Notes: generated by a model not told the origin, from the sequence alone. A stretch of 64,000 nt of DNA from Rubricoccus marinus (GCF_002257665.1 NZ_MQWB01000001.1:2952619-3016618); one strand, 5' to 3'. Shown: positions 8,386 through 17,886, numbered from the stretch's first letter. Numbers and translations are program-made.

Positions 8386-9552
8386 ATGCCCGTTGACTTC
8401 TATGCCGCCCTCCCCGCGCTCACGCGGTTTGCCGACCTCGCGGACCCGGCCGTTTACACGCCGCTTCCGGACTCGTGGACGGTGGTCCTCACCGATGTCA
8501 TCGGCTCTACCGTGGCCGTTCAAGCGGGACGCTACCGCGATGTGAACTACGTCGGCGCGGCGAGCATCGCGGCGGTCCTCAACGCCAGTGATCGCGTGGA
8601 CATCCCGTTCGTGTTCGGCGGCGACGGCGCCACGCTCGTTGTCCCCCCGGACCTGCTGGACGACTCGCTGGCCGCGCTCGCGGCGCTGCAGATCCACGCG
8701 AGCGAGCGGTTGGACCTGCCCCTCCGTGTCGGTTACGTGTCCCTGGGAGACATCCGCGCCGCCGGGCACGAGGTCGCCGTCGCGCGCTTCCAGGCCTCGC
8801 CTAACTACGCGCAGGCGCTGTTTCTGGGCAGCGGCATGGGCTGGGCCGAGGACCAGATCAAGGCCCCCGCGACCGCCTCCCAGTACGCCTCGGTCGTGGA
8901 GCCGGCCTCTGGCGCGGACCCCTACGCCGGCCTGGAGTGCCGGTGGGAGGACATCCCGAGTCCGTACGGCGAGACGGTCTCGCTTCTCGTGGCGGCCTCT
9001 GGCGGCGCCCAGGCCGACACGTACCGCGAGGTGCTGCGCGAGGTGGAGGACATCTACGGCACCGGCGACGCACCCCACCCCATCACGCTCGACGGGCTCC
9101 GGCTCTCCTCGGACCCGCGGCGGCTCTCCCCCGAAGTCGCCCTCCGGCACCCCGCAAAGGCCGTCGCGGCGCGGGCCGAACTGTGGGCGCGGAACCTCCT
9201 CGGCCGCGTGCTCATCCGGCGGAAGGCAAAAACATCGGAGACCGATTGGGACGCGTACCCGAGGCTTCTCCGCGCCGCCACGGACTACCGCAAGTTCGAT
9301 GGCGTCCTGCGCATGATTCTCGCCGGCACCGCAGAGCAACGCCAGAGGATGGAGCGCTTCCTGACGGCGCGCTACGACAAAGGCGAACTGGCCTGGGGCC
9401 TCCACGTCTCGGACCGTGCCGTGATGACCTGCCTCGTCTACGAGCGCATGGGCCAGCAGGTCCACTTTATCGACGGCGCGAACGGCGGCTATACCGCCGC
9501 CGCGGTGCCGTTCAAGAAGCGCCTCAAAGCGCTGGCGGCGGAGCGCGCCTGA
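8386..9552 (+). CDS. DUF3095 family protein
   Basis: 388 residues. The N-terminal third has TDVIGSTVAV and FVFGGDGATLVVP, the two metal/nucleotide-binding style motifs that relate DUF3095 proteins to class III nucleotide cyclases; the remainder (SRYxKFDGVLRMILAG, LHVSDRAVMTCLVY) matches the family's conserved C-terminal half. Biochemical function is unproven. It lies 86 bp upstream of a GAF-histidine kinase gene on the same strand, so a signalling role is plausible but inferred. Confidence 0.8.
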   Translation: MPVDFYAALPALTRFADLADPAVYTPLPDSWTVVLTDVIGSTVAVQAGRYRDVNYVGAASIAAVLNASDRVDIPFVFGGDGATLVVPPDLLDDSLAALAALQIHASERLDLPLRVGYVSLGDIRAAGHEVAVARFQASPNYAQALFLGSGMGWAEDQIKAPATASQYASVVEPASGADPYAGLECRWEDIPSPYGETVSLLVAASGGAQADTYREVLREVEDIYGTGDAPHPITLDGLRLSSDPRRLSPEVALRHPAKAVAARAELWARNLLGRVLIRRKAKTSETDWDAYPRLLRAATDYRKFDGVLRMILAGTAEQRQRMERFLTARYDKGELAWGLHVSDRAVMTCLVYERMGQQVHFIDGANGGYTAAAVPFKKRLKALAAERA

Positions 9553-9638
9553 GGCCTCTGGCGCCAGCGGCGCGCGGCCGGGGCGGTTCAAGTATGGACG
9601 CGAGAGGCCGATATCTCCGCGGAACTTCCGGCCTTGCC

Positions 9639-10910
9639 ATGGCCTCGCCGCCCGGCGCCCCTGTGACCGAAACCCACCTCGCGCCCCGTTCCGACGAGCC
9701 GTTTGAAGTCGCCGTGCGCCGCCTTCGGATGCTGCTCGATGTCAACGTCGCGCTCAGCGCTGTCGCTGACCTCGATCACCTGCTCGGCACCATCATTCGC
9801 ACCACGACAAGCGTGCTCCAGTGCGAGGCCGCCTCGATCTTGCTGCACGAGCCGTACGAGAACGTCCTCCGCTTCGCCGCCGCCACGGGCGACGAGAAGG
9901 GCGCGCTAAAGGAGGTGCGCGTGCCGCTCTACGGGAGCCTGGCCGGCACCATCTACACCGAGAACCGCGCCCTGCTCGCCGTTGACCTCAAGCGCGACGA
10001 GCGCCACTTCAGCAACGCCGCCGAGGCCACAGGCTTTCAGCCGCGCGTGCTTCTCGGCGTCCCCATGCGCATCGACGGCGTGCCCATCGGCGTGCTCGAA
10101 GCGCTCAATCCCCGCGACGCGTTCGACGCCGTTGACGCGGAGATGCTGCTCATCGTCTCGGCCCAGGCCGCCGTCGCCATCCGCAACGCTCGGCAGCGCG
10201 ACGCACTCGACGCCGCGCGCACCCGCCTCGCCGCGCTCGACCGTGTCAAAAGCGACTTCATGGCCGTGGCCTCCCACGAACTCCGGACGCCTCTGGCGGC
10301 GCTCCGTGGGTTCGGCGAGATCCTGCACGAAGAGGTGCGCCCGGACCTCGTGGGCCACGCTGAGGAAGTGGTCCGCTCCTCGAAGCGGATGGAGGCCATC
10401 GTAGAGACGCTGGAGGAGATGAGCCAGTTGGAGCACCCCCAGCGCGCCGAGCCGCACGGCAGGAATGGAAACACCGTCACCCTTTCCGACGTGCTCGCGC
10501 GGGCCGACTCCGGGATGGACCGGCCCATCGATTTCTCGCTACCCCCCGCCCCCCTGCTGATCCGCGGTGAGCGCGACCGGCTGCGGCTGGCGTTCTCGCA
10601 CCTGCTCGCCAACGCCGTGCAGTTCACGCCGCCAGAGGCCGCCATCCGCGTGGAAGCCGAGGTGCACGGCGACGAGGTCCACGTGAGCATCCGCGACGAG
10701 GGCCGCGGCCTCGATCCGCAGGACTTGGAGCGGATCTTCGAGGCCTTCGTGCAGACCGACGACCCGCTCACGCGCCGAACCGAGGGTCTCGGCATGGGCC
10801 TGACCGTCGCGCGGAGCATCGTGCTCCGTCACCGTGGGCGGCTGTGGGCCACGAGCCCCGGGCTCGGCCAGGGCAGCACGTTCCACGTGCGCTTGCCCCT
10901 GGCGGCGTAG
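9639..10910 (+). CDS. GAF-domain sensor histidine kinase, cytoplasmic
   Basis: 423 residues from ATG 9639 (MASPPGAPV); an in-frame ATG at 9594 would add 15 residues and cannot be excluded. A GAF domain occupies about 30-190 (FQPRVLLGVPMRIDGVPIGV). A HisKA domain follows with the phosphoacceptor in FMAVASHELRTPLAAL, then an ATPase domain with LAFSHLLANAVQFT, RDEGRGLDPQDLERIFEAF and GLGMGLTVARSIV. No membrane segment is visible, so it likely senses a cytoplasmic ligand or redox state. No response regulator is adjacent. The DUF3095 gene upstream is co-oriented. Confidence 0.9.
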   Translation: MASPPGAPVTETHLAPRSDEPFEVAVRRLRMLLDVNVALSAVADLDHLLGTIIRTTTSVLQCEAASILLHEPYENVLRFAAATGDEKGALKEVRVPLYGSLAGTIYTENRALLAVDLKRDERHFSNAAEATGFQPRVLLGVPMRIDGVPIGVLEALNPRDAFDAVDAEMLLIVSAQAAVAIRNARQRDALDAARTRLAALDRVKSDFMAVASHELRTPLAALRGFGEILHEEVRPDLVGHAEEVVRSSKRMEAIVETLEEMSQLEHPQRAEPHGRNGNTVTLSDVLARADSGMDRPIDFSLPPAPLLIRGERDRLRLAFSHLLANAVQFTPPEAAIRVEAEVHGDEVHVSIRDEGRGLDPQDLERIFEAFVQTDDPLTRRTEGLGMGLTVARSIVLRHRGRLWATSPGLGQGSTFHVRLPLAA

Positions 10911-11058
10911 GGCCTCTGGCGGTACAGAACGCGGAGAGCTTGGCGCCAGAAGCCTCTGGCGCCAGCGCGCGGAGGGGTGCGGAGCGCCTGCGAGAAGAGC
11001 GGTCGGAGCCTGGGGTGCTTCTGGAGCGTAGGCCTAGCCCCTCTCCCCCTCCCCTCCG

Positions 11059-11328
11059 ATGAAGATCTCAGACGACACCACGTGGAAAGCCCTCACGTTC
11101 GTCGCGGCCACAGGCGCCGCGCTCACGACGCACTGGGCGCTCAAAAACGGCTGGCAAGCCATCACCGGCAAGAAGCCACCAACGAACCCCGCCGCCCGTG
11201 AGACGGCTTGGACGGAAGCCCTGATCTGGACGGCTGCGAGCAGCCTCGCAGGTGGCCTCGCGAAGCTCGTGGCCAAGCGCCACGCCGGCGCGTTTAAGGA
11301 AGGAGACGTTCCTGTGCTTGGCGCCTAA
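11059..11328 (+). CDS. DUF4235 family small membrane protein
   Basis: 89 residues with two hydrophobic segments (about 10-25 and 54-68) and the family's pattern of a GW-A-TGKKPP turn followed by AWTEALIWTAASSLAGGLAK and a basic tail. DUF4235 proteins are small integral membrane proteins of unknown role. The gene sits alone between a kinase and mltF with a CT-rich leader and no visible Shine-Dalgarno. Confidence 0.8.
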   Translation: MKISDDTTWKALTFVAATGAALTTHWALKNGWQAITGKKPPTNPAARETAWTEALIWTAASSLAGGLAKLVAKRHAGAFKEGDVPVLGA

Positions 11329-11403
11329 CGCTGTGAATGCGGGATTCACGGACCCCGCCAGAAGCCCGTCCCGTATCTCTGTCCCTTCTATTCTGCCTTT
11401 TCC

Positions 11404-12984
11404 ATGCTTCGAGGTCCCTTCCGAATTGTCGCCATCCTTCTCGGCCTCGGCCTCGCAGGCGCCGCCGTCGTTACGGCGTTTTCGCCGGACTCAGCCTCCG
11501 TTGTCCGCCTTCCCGATCCGATCGAACGGGACCTCGACCAGATCATCGAGCGGGACACAATCATCGCGCTGACGAGCTACAACCCGACGAGTTACTTCGT
11601 CTACCGAGGCGAGGCCTTCGGCTACGAGTACGAGTTGCTAAAGGACTTCGCCGAGGAGGCCGACGTGGTGGTCACGATGCGCGTCGTGCCGCGGGACAGC
11701 CTGCTGTATTTCCTCAATGCGGGATTGGGTGATGTCGTGGCGGCGCGGCTTTTCCCGAGCGAGAGCGACACCTCGCAGTTCGCGTACACGAGGCCGCTGT
11801 ATGAGACGCCCCCGACGGTTGTGCAGTCCACGGGGCCGCTCAACGAGGACACCTCCGCCTCCGATACCCTCCGTGCGCCAGAGGCCTCTAGCCTCCAAGC
11901 GAGCAACGCCGCGCGTGAGTTGGGAGACGACGCGGCGCGCGGCCCTATCCGCATCCGAGGCGCTCGCATCCAGAGGCCTGGCGATCTCGCGGGAGAGCAG
12001 GTGTTCCTGCCCGAGGACCACGCGTACATCGAGCGGCTCGTCGAGATCGAGAACCGCGTCACAGGCGACATCGAGGTCGTGGAGGTGGACACCTTGAGTG
12101 AGGCGCTGATCCGGCAGGTCGCCAGAGGCGGAATCGACCTCACCATCGCGCCGCAGAACGTGGCGCAACTGGAGGCGAGCTACTTCGAGAACTTGGAGGT
12201 GAACCCGGTCATCGGGCCCGCGACGGGCGTGGTCTGGGCCGCGCGGCGCAACTCGCCTGACCTCGCGGCGGCGCTCAACCGCTGGATCCTCGAGAACCGG
12301 GACTCCAACCGTTGGGCGAGCCTCTACCGCAAGTACTACGTGGACCGCGACGGCTTCCGCGAGCGCGTCGAAAGCGAGTACCTCACGAGCGAGACATCGG
12401 TCCTCTCCCAGTTCGACGACGTGTTCAAGGCCAACGCGGCCGAGATCGGATGGGACTGGCGGCTTCTGGCGAGCCAAGCGTTTCAAGAGAGCCGCTTTAA
12501 GCCCCGTGCGCGGTCGTGGGCCGGCGCGATGGGCCTCTTGCAGATTATGCCGCTGACGGCCCAAGACCTCGGCATCTCCGACCCGTACGACATCGAGGAA
12601 AACGTCGACGGCGCCGTCCGCTACCTCCAGTGGCTGGACGACACCTACTGGGCTGAGATGGTGCCTGACTCCCTCGAGCGCCAGAAGTTTATCCTCGCGA
12701 GCTACAACGCCGGAGCCGGCCACGTTATGGACGCGCAGCGCCTGACGGAGAAGTACGGCGGCGACAAAACGAAGTGGGCCGATGTCGCCTACTGGATGCT
12801 CAAGAAGTCCGATCCCAAGTACTACAACGATCCCGTCGTGCGCCACGGCTACGCCAGAGGCCTGGAGCCCGTCCACTACGTCGCCATCATCTTGGAGCGG
12901 TTCGACCACTACCGCCAGTTCGTGACCGACGACGTCAGCGTGGCCTCCGCCGATGGCTCGGCAGCCTCTGGCGCCAAAGGCTGA
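11404..12984 (+). CDS. mltF: MltF-like membrane-bound lytic murein transglycosylase
   Basis: 526 residues. An N-terminal hydrophobic anchor (about 9-28) is followed by a periplasmic solute-binding-protein-3-like domain (about 50-320; ITSYNPTSYFVYRGEAFGYE, then DLTIAPQNVA). A C-terminal SLT lysozyme-like domain has catalytic Glu362 in QAFQESRFKP, then GAMGLLQIMPLTA and ILASYNAGAGHV. It cleaves peptidoglycan glycan strands, forming 1,6-anhydro ends, and the binding domain is known in MltF to act as a regulatory module. The extreme C-terminus (ASADGSAASGAKG) is encoded by the iterated 10-mer followed by a one-base-degenerate copy. Confidence 0.9.
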   Translation: MLRGPFRIVAILLGLGLAGAAVVTAFSPDSASVVRLPDPIERDLDQIIERDTIIALTSYNPTSYFVYRGEAFGYEYELLKDFAEEADVVVTMRVVPRDSLLYFLNAGLGDVVAARLFPSESDTSQFAYTRPLYETPPTVVQSTGPLNEDTSASDTLRAPEASSLQASNAARELGDDAARGPIRIRGARIQRPGDLAGEQVFLPEDHAYIERLVEIENRVTGDIEVVEVDTLSEALIRQVARGGIDLTIAPQNVAQLEASYFENLEVNPVIGPATGVVWAARRNSPDLAAALNRWILENRDSNRWASLYRKYYVDRDGFRERVESEYLTSETSVLSQFDDVFKANAAEIGWDWRLLASQAFQESRFKPRARSWAGAMGLLQIMPLTAQDLGISDPYDIEENVDGAVRYLQWLDDTYWAEMVPDSLERQKFILASYNAGAGHVMDAQRLTEKYGGDKTKWADVAYWMLKKSDPKYYNDPVVRHGYARGLEPVHYVAIILERFDHYRQFVTDDVSVASADGSAASGAKG

Positions 12985-13066
12985 GCGGCGCATACGGGGC
13001 ACGCCAAGGTGGCCTGATTACCCCGCCTGGCTGCTCTACCTTCTCCTATCTCCCGACACGTTGCCG

Positions 13067-13279
13067 ATGCCCGTTTCTACCCCTGACGTTGAGATCGACC
13101 CCGACGCCCTGAAGCGGGCCGTGACGGAGGCCCTGCACGAGAACCGGGACTGGCTGCGCGATTTGGTGCAAGAGGCCCTGGAGACGTGCGCGATGGACGA
13201 AGCGCAGCGCGAGGCGGACGTGCGCTCGGCCGCCACACACCGCCCCCTCGTCCTCGGCGGCGTCCGCGGCGACGCCTGA
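13067..13279 (+). CDS. Small acidic antitoxin-like protein
   Basis: 70 residues, ATG at 13067. The central stretch DALKRAVTEALHENRDWLRD then LVQEALE resembles short helical proteins often annotated as antitoxins or toxin-antitoxin partners in cyanobacteria and Bacteroidota. No RelE, PIN or other toxin gene lies next to it. Assigned by pattern only; it could be an orphan gene with another role. Confidence 0.5.
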   Translation: MPVSTPDVEIDPDALKRAVTEALHENRDWLRDLVQEALETCAMDEAQREADVRSAATHRPLVLGGVRGDA

Positions 13280-13293
13280 GCGGGCGGCTTCTA

Positions 13294-13313
13294 CCGCCAG
13301 AGGCCTCTGGCGG
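13294..13313. repeat. 20-bp palindrome around the 18-bp core
   Basis: CCGCCAGAGGCCTCTGGCGG, 15 bp after the stop of the small acidic protein and before the solute-binding lipoprotein gene. Confidence 0.8.
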
Positions 13314-13363
13314 GATCACCACACGAGACGCCGGGTAGGGACGCCGAACCGTCCCGCTGCCTT

Positions 13364-14392
13364 GTGACCGCCTCTCGACTCGCGCCTCTGGCGCTCGCCC
13401 TCCTCCTTCTCTCCGGGTGCGCGAGCGACGACCGTACGCCGCTCGTGGTGTATTCGCCACATGGCAAGGAGATGCTGAGCGCGTACGAGGAGGCGTTCGA
13501 GGCCGCGAACCCCGGCGTGGACGTGCAGCCCATCGACATGGGCGCGCAGGACGCCTACGACCGCATCCGAACGGAGCGGCAGAACCCGCAGGCGAGCGTG
13601 TGGTGGGGCGCACCTCAGGTCACGTTCGCTCGCGCCGCCGAGGAAGGGTTACTCGCGCCCTTTACACCCTCCTGGGCAGGCGCGCTGGACGCCTCCTCGC
13701 GCGATCCAGAAGGCCGCTGGTACGGAACCTTTCTGACGCCCGAGGGCTTTCTGGTCAACACGGAGACGCTGGACGCCGCCGAGATGCCTCGGGACTGGGA
13801 CGACCTGCTCGACCCGCGCTGGAAAGACCGCGTCATCATCCGCACGCCTCTGGCGAGTGGGACCATGCGCGCCATCTGGAGCGCGATCATCGTGCGCCAG
13901 CCGACCGAAGAAGCCGGCTTCGAGTGGCTCGCACGGCTGGACGCGAACACCAAGTCCTACGCCGCCGACCCGACCCAGATGTACCTCGGGCTCGCCAGAG
14001 GCACCGCCGATGTGACGCTCTGGAACATGCCGGACGCGTACCTCCAGGCCGAGACCAATGGCTACCCGTTCGCCTTTATCGTGCCCTCTAGCGGCGCGCC
14101 CGTCCTCGTGGACGGCATCGCGATCCCCGAAGGCGCGCCGCAGCCCGAGCTCGCGAAGCAGTTCATCGAGTTCGTGACCTCGCAAGAGGCGCTGCTGGAT
14201 CAGTCGCGCCGCTTCTACCGCATCCCGGCGCGGACCGACATTCCACAGGACAGCCTCCCGGCATGGATCACGTCCGCAGAGATCCGCCCGATGGAGCTCG
14301 ACTGGTCGGCGCTCGCGGACAAGGAGGACGCCTGGATGCAGCGCTGGGACGAGTCCGTCAAGGGACGCGGCGCCGCCTACCTCGCGGAGTAA
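13364..14392 (+). CDS. ABC-type solute-binding lipoprotein (iron/thiamine class)
   Basis: 342 residues from a GTG start, with lipobox LLSGC (Cys19). The fold is that of periplasmic binding proteins of the ferric-iron/polyamine class: LVVYSPHGKEMLSAYEEAFE, WWGAPQVTFARAAEEGLLAP, TPEGFLVNTETL, DWDDLLDPRWKDRV and GTADVTLWNMPDAY. It would deliver substrate, possibly Fe(III), to an ABC permease, but no permease or ATPase gene is adjacent. Ligand-binding tyrosines typical of FbpA-type proteins cannot be confidently assigned, so the substrate is open. Confidence 0.85.
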   Translation: MTASRLAPLALALLLLSGCASDDRTPLVVYSPHGKEMLSAYEEAFEAANPGVDVQPIDMGAQDAYDRIRTERQNPQASVWWGAPQVTFARAAEEGLLAPFTPSWAGALDASSRDPEGRWYGTFLTPEGFLVNTETLDAAEMPRDWDDLLDPRWKDRVIIRTPLASGTMRAIWSAIIVRQPTEEAGFEWLARLDANTKSYAADPTQMYLGLARGTADVTLWNMPDAYLQAETNGYPFAFIVPSSGAPVLVDGIAIPEGAPQPELAKQFIEFVTSQEALLDQSRRFYRIPARTDIPQDSLPAWITSAEIRPMELDWSALADKEDAWMQRWDESVKGRGAAYLAE

Positions 14393-14412
14393 GTCTCTGG
14401 CGAGGGCACGAG

Positions 14413-14430
14413 GCCTCTGGCGCCAGAGGC
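14413..14430. repeat. 18-bp palindrome between convergent genes
   Basis: GCCTCTGGCGCCAGAGGC in the 68-bp gap between the solute-binding protein and der stop codons, with a degenerate copy (TCTCTGGCG) at the first stop codon. Confidence 0.85.
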
Positions 14431-14460
14431 CCCTGGCGTCGGCCCGCGAGGGCAACCGGA

Positions 14461-15774
14461 CTACTGCGGCTTGGATTTCGCCTTGAACGAAAGCGTCAGC
14501 GGCACGCCCTCGAATCCGAAGGCGTCACGGAGGCGGTTCTCCAGGAAACGCTTGTAGCTCTCCTTGATGCCCTGCGGGTAGTTGCAGAAAAAGGCGAAAA
14601 CCGGCGGGCTCTCGCGGACCTGGGTCGCAAAGTTGATCTTGACGTAGTTGCCGCGCCAGGATGGTGGGTACTGCGCCCGTACGGCGGCCTCGACCACCTC
14701 GTTGAGCTTGGAGGTCGGGATGCGCTTGTTGCGCTCGTCGTAGACCTGCAGCGCGAGGTCGAGAACCTTATCGGCGCGCTGACCTGTGAGGGCGCTGGCG
14801 TAGAGGAACGGCACGAAGTCGATGGTGCCGCGCTCCTTGGCGGCACGCTCGAAGTCTCGGGCGGTGTTGGTCTCCTTCTCAACCAGGTCCCACTTGTTGA
14901 CGACGACGACCAAGCCCTTCTTCATGTCCGCAGCCTCGCGGAGCACCTTCGCGTCCTGCGCCTCGAAGCCGCGCTCGGCGTCGATGAGGAGCACGGCGAC
15001 GTCGCACGTCTGGATGGCGCGCTCGGTCCGCAGCATGGAGTAGAACTCGACGTTCTCCTTCACGCGCGCCTTCTTGCGAAGGCCGGCGGTGTCCACCAGT
15101 ACGATCTCCCGGCCGTTGACCTCCATTCGAGCATCGACCGAATCGCGCGTCGTCCCCGCGATTTCGGTCACGATGCTCCTCTGGCGCCCGAGCAGCAGGT
15201 TCGCGAGCGAGGACTTGCCCACGTTGGGCCGGCCGATAAACGCGATGCGCGGGGCGTCATCGTCTTCGGCCACGTCGGGCTGCTCGGGGAGGGCTTCGAT
15301 GACCGCATCGAGGAAGTCGCCGGTCCCGGAGCCGTTGATGGCGCTGAGCGCGAACACGTCGCCCAGGCCGAGGCTCCACAGCTCGGCGGCTTCCATGCGG
15401 CGGAGGTCGTTGTCTGCTTTGTTGCCAACGACGAGAACAGGCTGCTCGGCGCGGCGCAGCACCTGCGCCACCTCTTGGTCAAGGTCCGTGATGCCTGTCT
15501 CCACGTCCACGACGAACAGGATGACATCGGCCTCTTCCAGCGTGAGCATGACCTGCTCGCGGATGGCGGCCTCAAAGCGCTCGGCGGAGCGCGGGACCAA
15601 GCCGCCGGTATCGACGAGGTCGAACACACGCCCTCCCCACTCCACGTCTCCGTAGATGCGGTCGCGCGTCACGCCGGCTTCGTCGTGGACGATGGCCTGG
15701 CGGGCTTCGGTGAGGCGGTTGAAGAGCGTGGACTTGCCCACATTCGGGCGGCCGACGATGGCGACGAGAGGCAT
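14461..15774 (-). CDS. der: Ribosome-associated GTPase Der (EngA)
   Basis: 437 residues, the usual length. Two tandem GTPase domains: first GRPNVGKSTLFN, DTGG and NKAD (about 8-120); second GRPNVGKSSLANLL, DTAGLR and NKWD (about 182-300). A C-terminal KH-like domain follows. Der is needed for 50S subunit maturation. The whole gene holds only one copy of the iterated 10-mer (near 15179), in the second P-loop region (LLGRQRS). Confidence 0.97.
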   Translation of the reverse strand: MPLVAIVGRPNVGKSTLFNRLTEARQAIVHDEAGVTRDRIYGDVEWGGRVFDLVDTGGLVPRSAERFEAAIREQVMLTLEEADVILFVVDVETGITDLDQEVAQVLRRAEQPVLVVGNKADNDLRRMEAAELWSLGLGDVFALSAINGSGTGDFLDAVIEALPEQPDVAEDDDAPRIAFIGRPNVGKSSLANLLLGRQRSIVTEIAGTTRDSVDARMEVNGREIVLVDTAGLRKKARVKENVEFYSMLRTERAIQTCDVAVLLIDAERGFEAQDAKVLREAADMKKGLVVVVNKWDLVEKETNTARDFERAAKERGTIDFVPFLYASALTGQRADKVLDLALQVYDERNKRIPTSKLNEVVEAAVRAQYPPSWRGNYVKINFATQVRESPPVFAFFCNYPQGIKESYKRFLENRLRDAFGFEGVPLTLSFKAKSKPQ

Positions 15775-16179
15775 AGCGGGAAGTCAGATCAGCGAAAGCA
15801 GAATGCAGAAGGCGCACCCGGGGGTCCGCGCCTCTGGCGACGCAGCGAAGTCCGCCAGAGGCCGCCGGCGAGTGCCACGGCCTACCAACGTTCCCGCCTC
15901 TGGCGCGCACCACTTCCCCACACACAGGCCGTAGACGTGTGTGGGCCGCGGCGACGGCGCAAGAGGCCCAAACTAGGCGTCGCGCGGCCGCTGGCGCCTC
16001 TGCGGACCCTTCGCGTGTGCGCCGACGCCAGAGGCAGATGCAAGCTCAGCAATCGTGCCGGCGTGCGGGGCGTGTAGTCCAGAGTGCGGACGCGGGTGTA
16101 AGACCCGTTCTCGAAGTTGGTGAACCGGCACCACCGCACAGCCTCAGGCGTTACACCACCGATCCGACTCTACCCCGAC
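15775..16179. other. Intergenic region upstream of der and msrAB
   Basis: 405 bp between divergent genes. It contains four copies of the iterated 10-mer, two of them an inverted pair with a 15-base loop at about 15830-15863, and a separate 9-bp-stem hairpin. Promoters for both genes must lie here, but none could be assigned. No tRNA fold was found. Confidence 0.5.
15917..15945. repeat. Hairpin unrelated to the 10-mer
   Basis: CCCACACAC pairs with GTGTGTGGG (9 bp) across an 11-base loop. No T-tract follows. Role unknown. Confidence 0.5.
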
Positions 16180-17337
16180 ATGCGACTTCCCTTTCTCGGC
16201 CTCCTTGCCCTCGCGTTTGCGCTCGCTGCGTGCGGCGGCGCCGAAAGCGCCTCCGAATTGGAGGCCGTTCTCGGCCAGCCCGTCCACAGCCCTGTTGAGC
16301 CCGCATCGCTCGACATCGCTCCTGCGGACGCCGACACGCTCATCCTGGCCGCCGGGTGTTTCTGGTGCGCCGAGACCGCCTTTGAAGGCGTCCCGGGCGT
16401 TGCAAAGGTGACCAGCGGCTTCGCAGGCGGCACGGTCGCCAATCCGACCTACGACCAGGTCACGCGTGGTGGCACCGGCCACTACGAGGTGATCGAGGTC
16501 GTGTACGACCCCGAACAGGTCTCTACGGAGGACCTCCTGGACATTTTCTGGCGCAACGTGGACCCGCTCGACGGCGACGGCCAGTTCTGCGACCGCGGCC
16601 CCTCCTACCGCTCGGCCATCTTCGCCACGAGCGTCCAGCGGCCTCTGGCGGAGCAGACCAAGCGCGAGGTGGCAGCCAGGTTCGACCAGCCCATCGAGAC
16701 CAAGATTCTGCCCTCTGCGACGTTTTACCCCGCCGAGGACTACCACCAGGACTTCTGGCTCAAGGACCCGGAGCGCTACTACTCCTACCGCCTCGGCTGC
16801 CGCCGCGATGCGCGCCTGGAACAGCTCTGGGGCGCAGAGGACACCGCCGAGCTTTCGCCAGAGGCCCGCGAGACGCGTGAGACCTGGGCCTCCCGGTTTG
16901 AGCGGCCCAGCGACGCTGCGCTCAAAGCCAGACTGTCTGGCATGCAGTACCGCGTGACGCAGGAGGACGGGACCGAGCCGCCGTTCGTAAACGAGTACGA
17001 CGACAACAAGGAGCCTGGCATCTACGTGGACATTGTCTCCGGCGAGCCGCTTTTCTCCTCGCTCGACAAGTTCGACAGCGGGACCGGGTGGCCCTCGTTC
17101 ACGCAGCCGCTGGAGCCCGCCCTCGTCGTCACCAAACCCGACCCGGGCGTCTTCGGCGACCGGACGGAGGTTCGCTCCGCTGTCGGGGATTCGCACCTCG
17201 GTCACGTGTTCGATGACGGCCCCGCCCCCACCGGCCTGCGCTACTGCCTCAACTCCGCCGCGCTCCGCTTTATCCCGGCCGACCGGCTCGAAGCCGAGGG
17301 CTACGGGCAGTACGCCAGCCTGTTCGCCTCCAGCTAG
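16180..17337 (+). CDS. msrAB: Lipoprotein MsrA-MsrB fusion, methionine sulfoxide reductase
   Basis: 385 residues from ATG 16180, which opens a lipoprotein signal (lipobox LAAC, Cys18). The MsrA domain starts at about 52 with catalytic Cys60 in AAGCFWCAE and [14 protein letters not shown]. The MsrB domain covers about 245-380 ([39 protein letters not shown], catalytic Cys in [11 protein letters not shown]). It reduces both S- and R-methionine sulfoxide. With its lipoprotein signal it should repair envelope proteins, like Neisseria PilB but without the thioredoxin-like domain. The CxxC zinc-type cysteines of many MsrBs are absent. Confidence 0.93.
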   Translation: MRLPFLGLLALAFALAACGGAESASELEAVLGQPVHSPVEPASLDIAPADADTLILAAGCFWCAETAFEGVPGVAKVTSGFAGGTVANPTYDQVTRGGTGHYEVIEVVYDPEQVSTEDLLDIFWRNVDPLDGDGQFCDRGPSYRSAIFATSVQRPLAEQTKREVAARFDQPIETKILPSATFYPAEDYHQDFWLKDPERYYSYRLGCRRDARLEQLWGAEDTAELSPEARETRETWASRFERPSDAALKARLSGMQYRVTQEDGTEPPFVNEYDDNKEPGIYVDIVSGEPLFSSLDKFDSGTGWPSFTQPLEPALVVTKPDPGVFGDRTEVRSAVGDSHLGHVFDDGPAPTGLRYCLNSAALRFIPADRLEAEGYGQYASLFASS

Positions 17338-17361
17338 CCTCTGGCGCCCGCTCCCGCCCCC

Positions 17362-17379
17362 CGCCAGAGGCCTCTGGCG
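17362..17379. repeat. 18-bp palindrome between msrAB and msrB
   Basis: CGCCAGAGGCCTCTGGCG in a 60-bp gap; a further single 10-mer begins with the G of the msrAB stop codon. Confidence 0.85.
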
Positions 17380-17397
17380 CCCCACCTCCGACTTCTG

Positions 17398-17886
17398 ATG
17401 ACACGCGTCTCCCTTCTCCTCTTCGCCCTCCTTCTTGCCGCGCCTCTGGCGCAAGCGCAGAGCAAGGCCGAACTCCGCCAGAGGCTCACGCCGATGCAGT
17501 ACCGCGTCACGCAAGAGGACGCGACCGAGCCCGCGTTCCGCAACGCGTACTGGGACAACGAGCGCGCCGGCATCTACGTGGACATCGTCTCCGGCGAGCC
17601 TCTCTTCTCGTCCAAGGACAAATACAAAAGCGGGACCGGCTGGCCTTCCTTTACGCGCCCGCTCGTTCCCGGCAACATCCGCACGGTCACGGACCGCTCT
17701 GGCGGCATGACGCGCGTCGAGGTCCGCTCCCGCGGGGCCGACTCCCACCTCGGGCACGTCTTCAACGACGGCCCCGCGCCGACGGGCAAGCGTTACTGCA
17801 TGAACAGCGCAGCCATGCGGTTTATCCCCGCCGCACGCCTCCGCGCCGAGGGGTACGGCCGCTTCGCCGCCTCGTTCGGACGGTAG
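17398..17886 (+). CDS. msrB: Exported methionine-R-sulfoxide reductase B
   Basis: 162 residues with signal peptide ending in APLAQAQ. The MsrB domain nearly repeats that of the preceding gene: [20 protein letters not shown], then [48 protein letters not shown] and catalytic Cys in [11 protein letters not shown]. Adjacent position and strong similarity indicate tandem duplication of the MsrB module of msrAB. It should act in the periplasm. It is 60 bp downstream of msrAB on the same strand. Confidence 0.93.
   Translation: MTRVSLLLFALLLAAPLAQAQSKAELRQRLTPMQYRVTQEDATEPAFRNAYWDNERAGIYVDIVSGEPLFSSKDKYKSGTGWPSFTRPLVPGNIRTVTDRSGGMTRVEVRSRGADSHLGHVFNDGPAPTGKRYCMNSAAMRFIPAARLRAEGYGRFAASFGR

Noticed and set aside
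11638-13002. 454-codon minus-strand frame opposite mltF
   Set aside because: Shadow of mltF; no domain content and no start context.
15882-16139. Minus-strand frame beginning [15 protein letters not shown]
   Set aside because: Some non-GC-like residues made it look like a gene remnant, but it is short, unmatched to any family known to me and lies in the msrAB promoter region.
16085-16140. tRNA-like appearance near the msrAB leader
   Set aside because: No acceptor stem or GTTC-type T-loop with matching arms could be folded.
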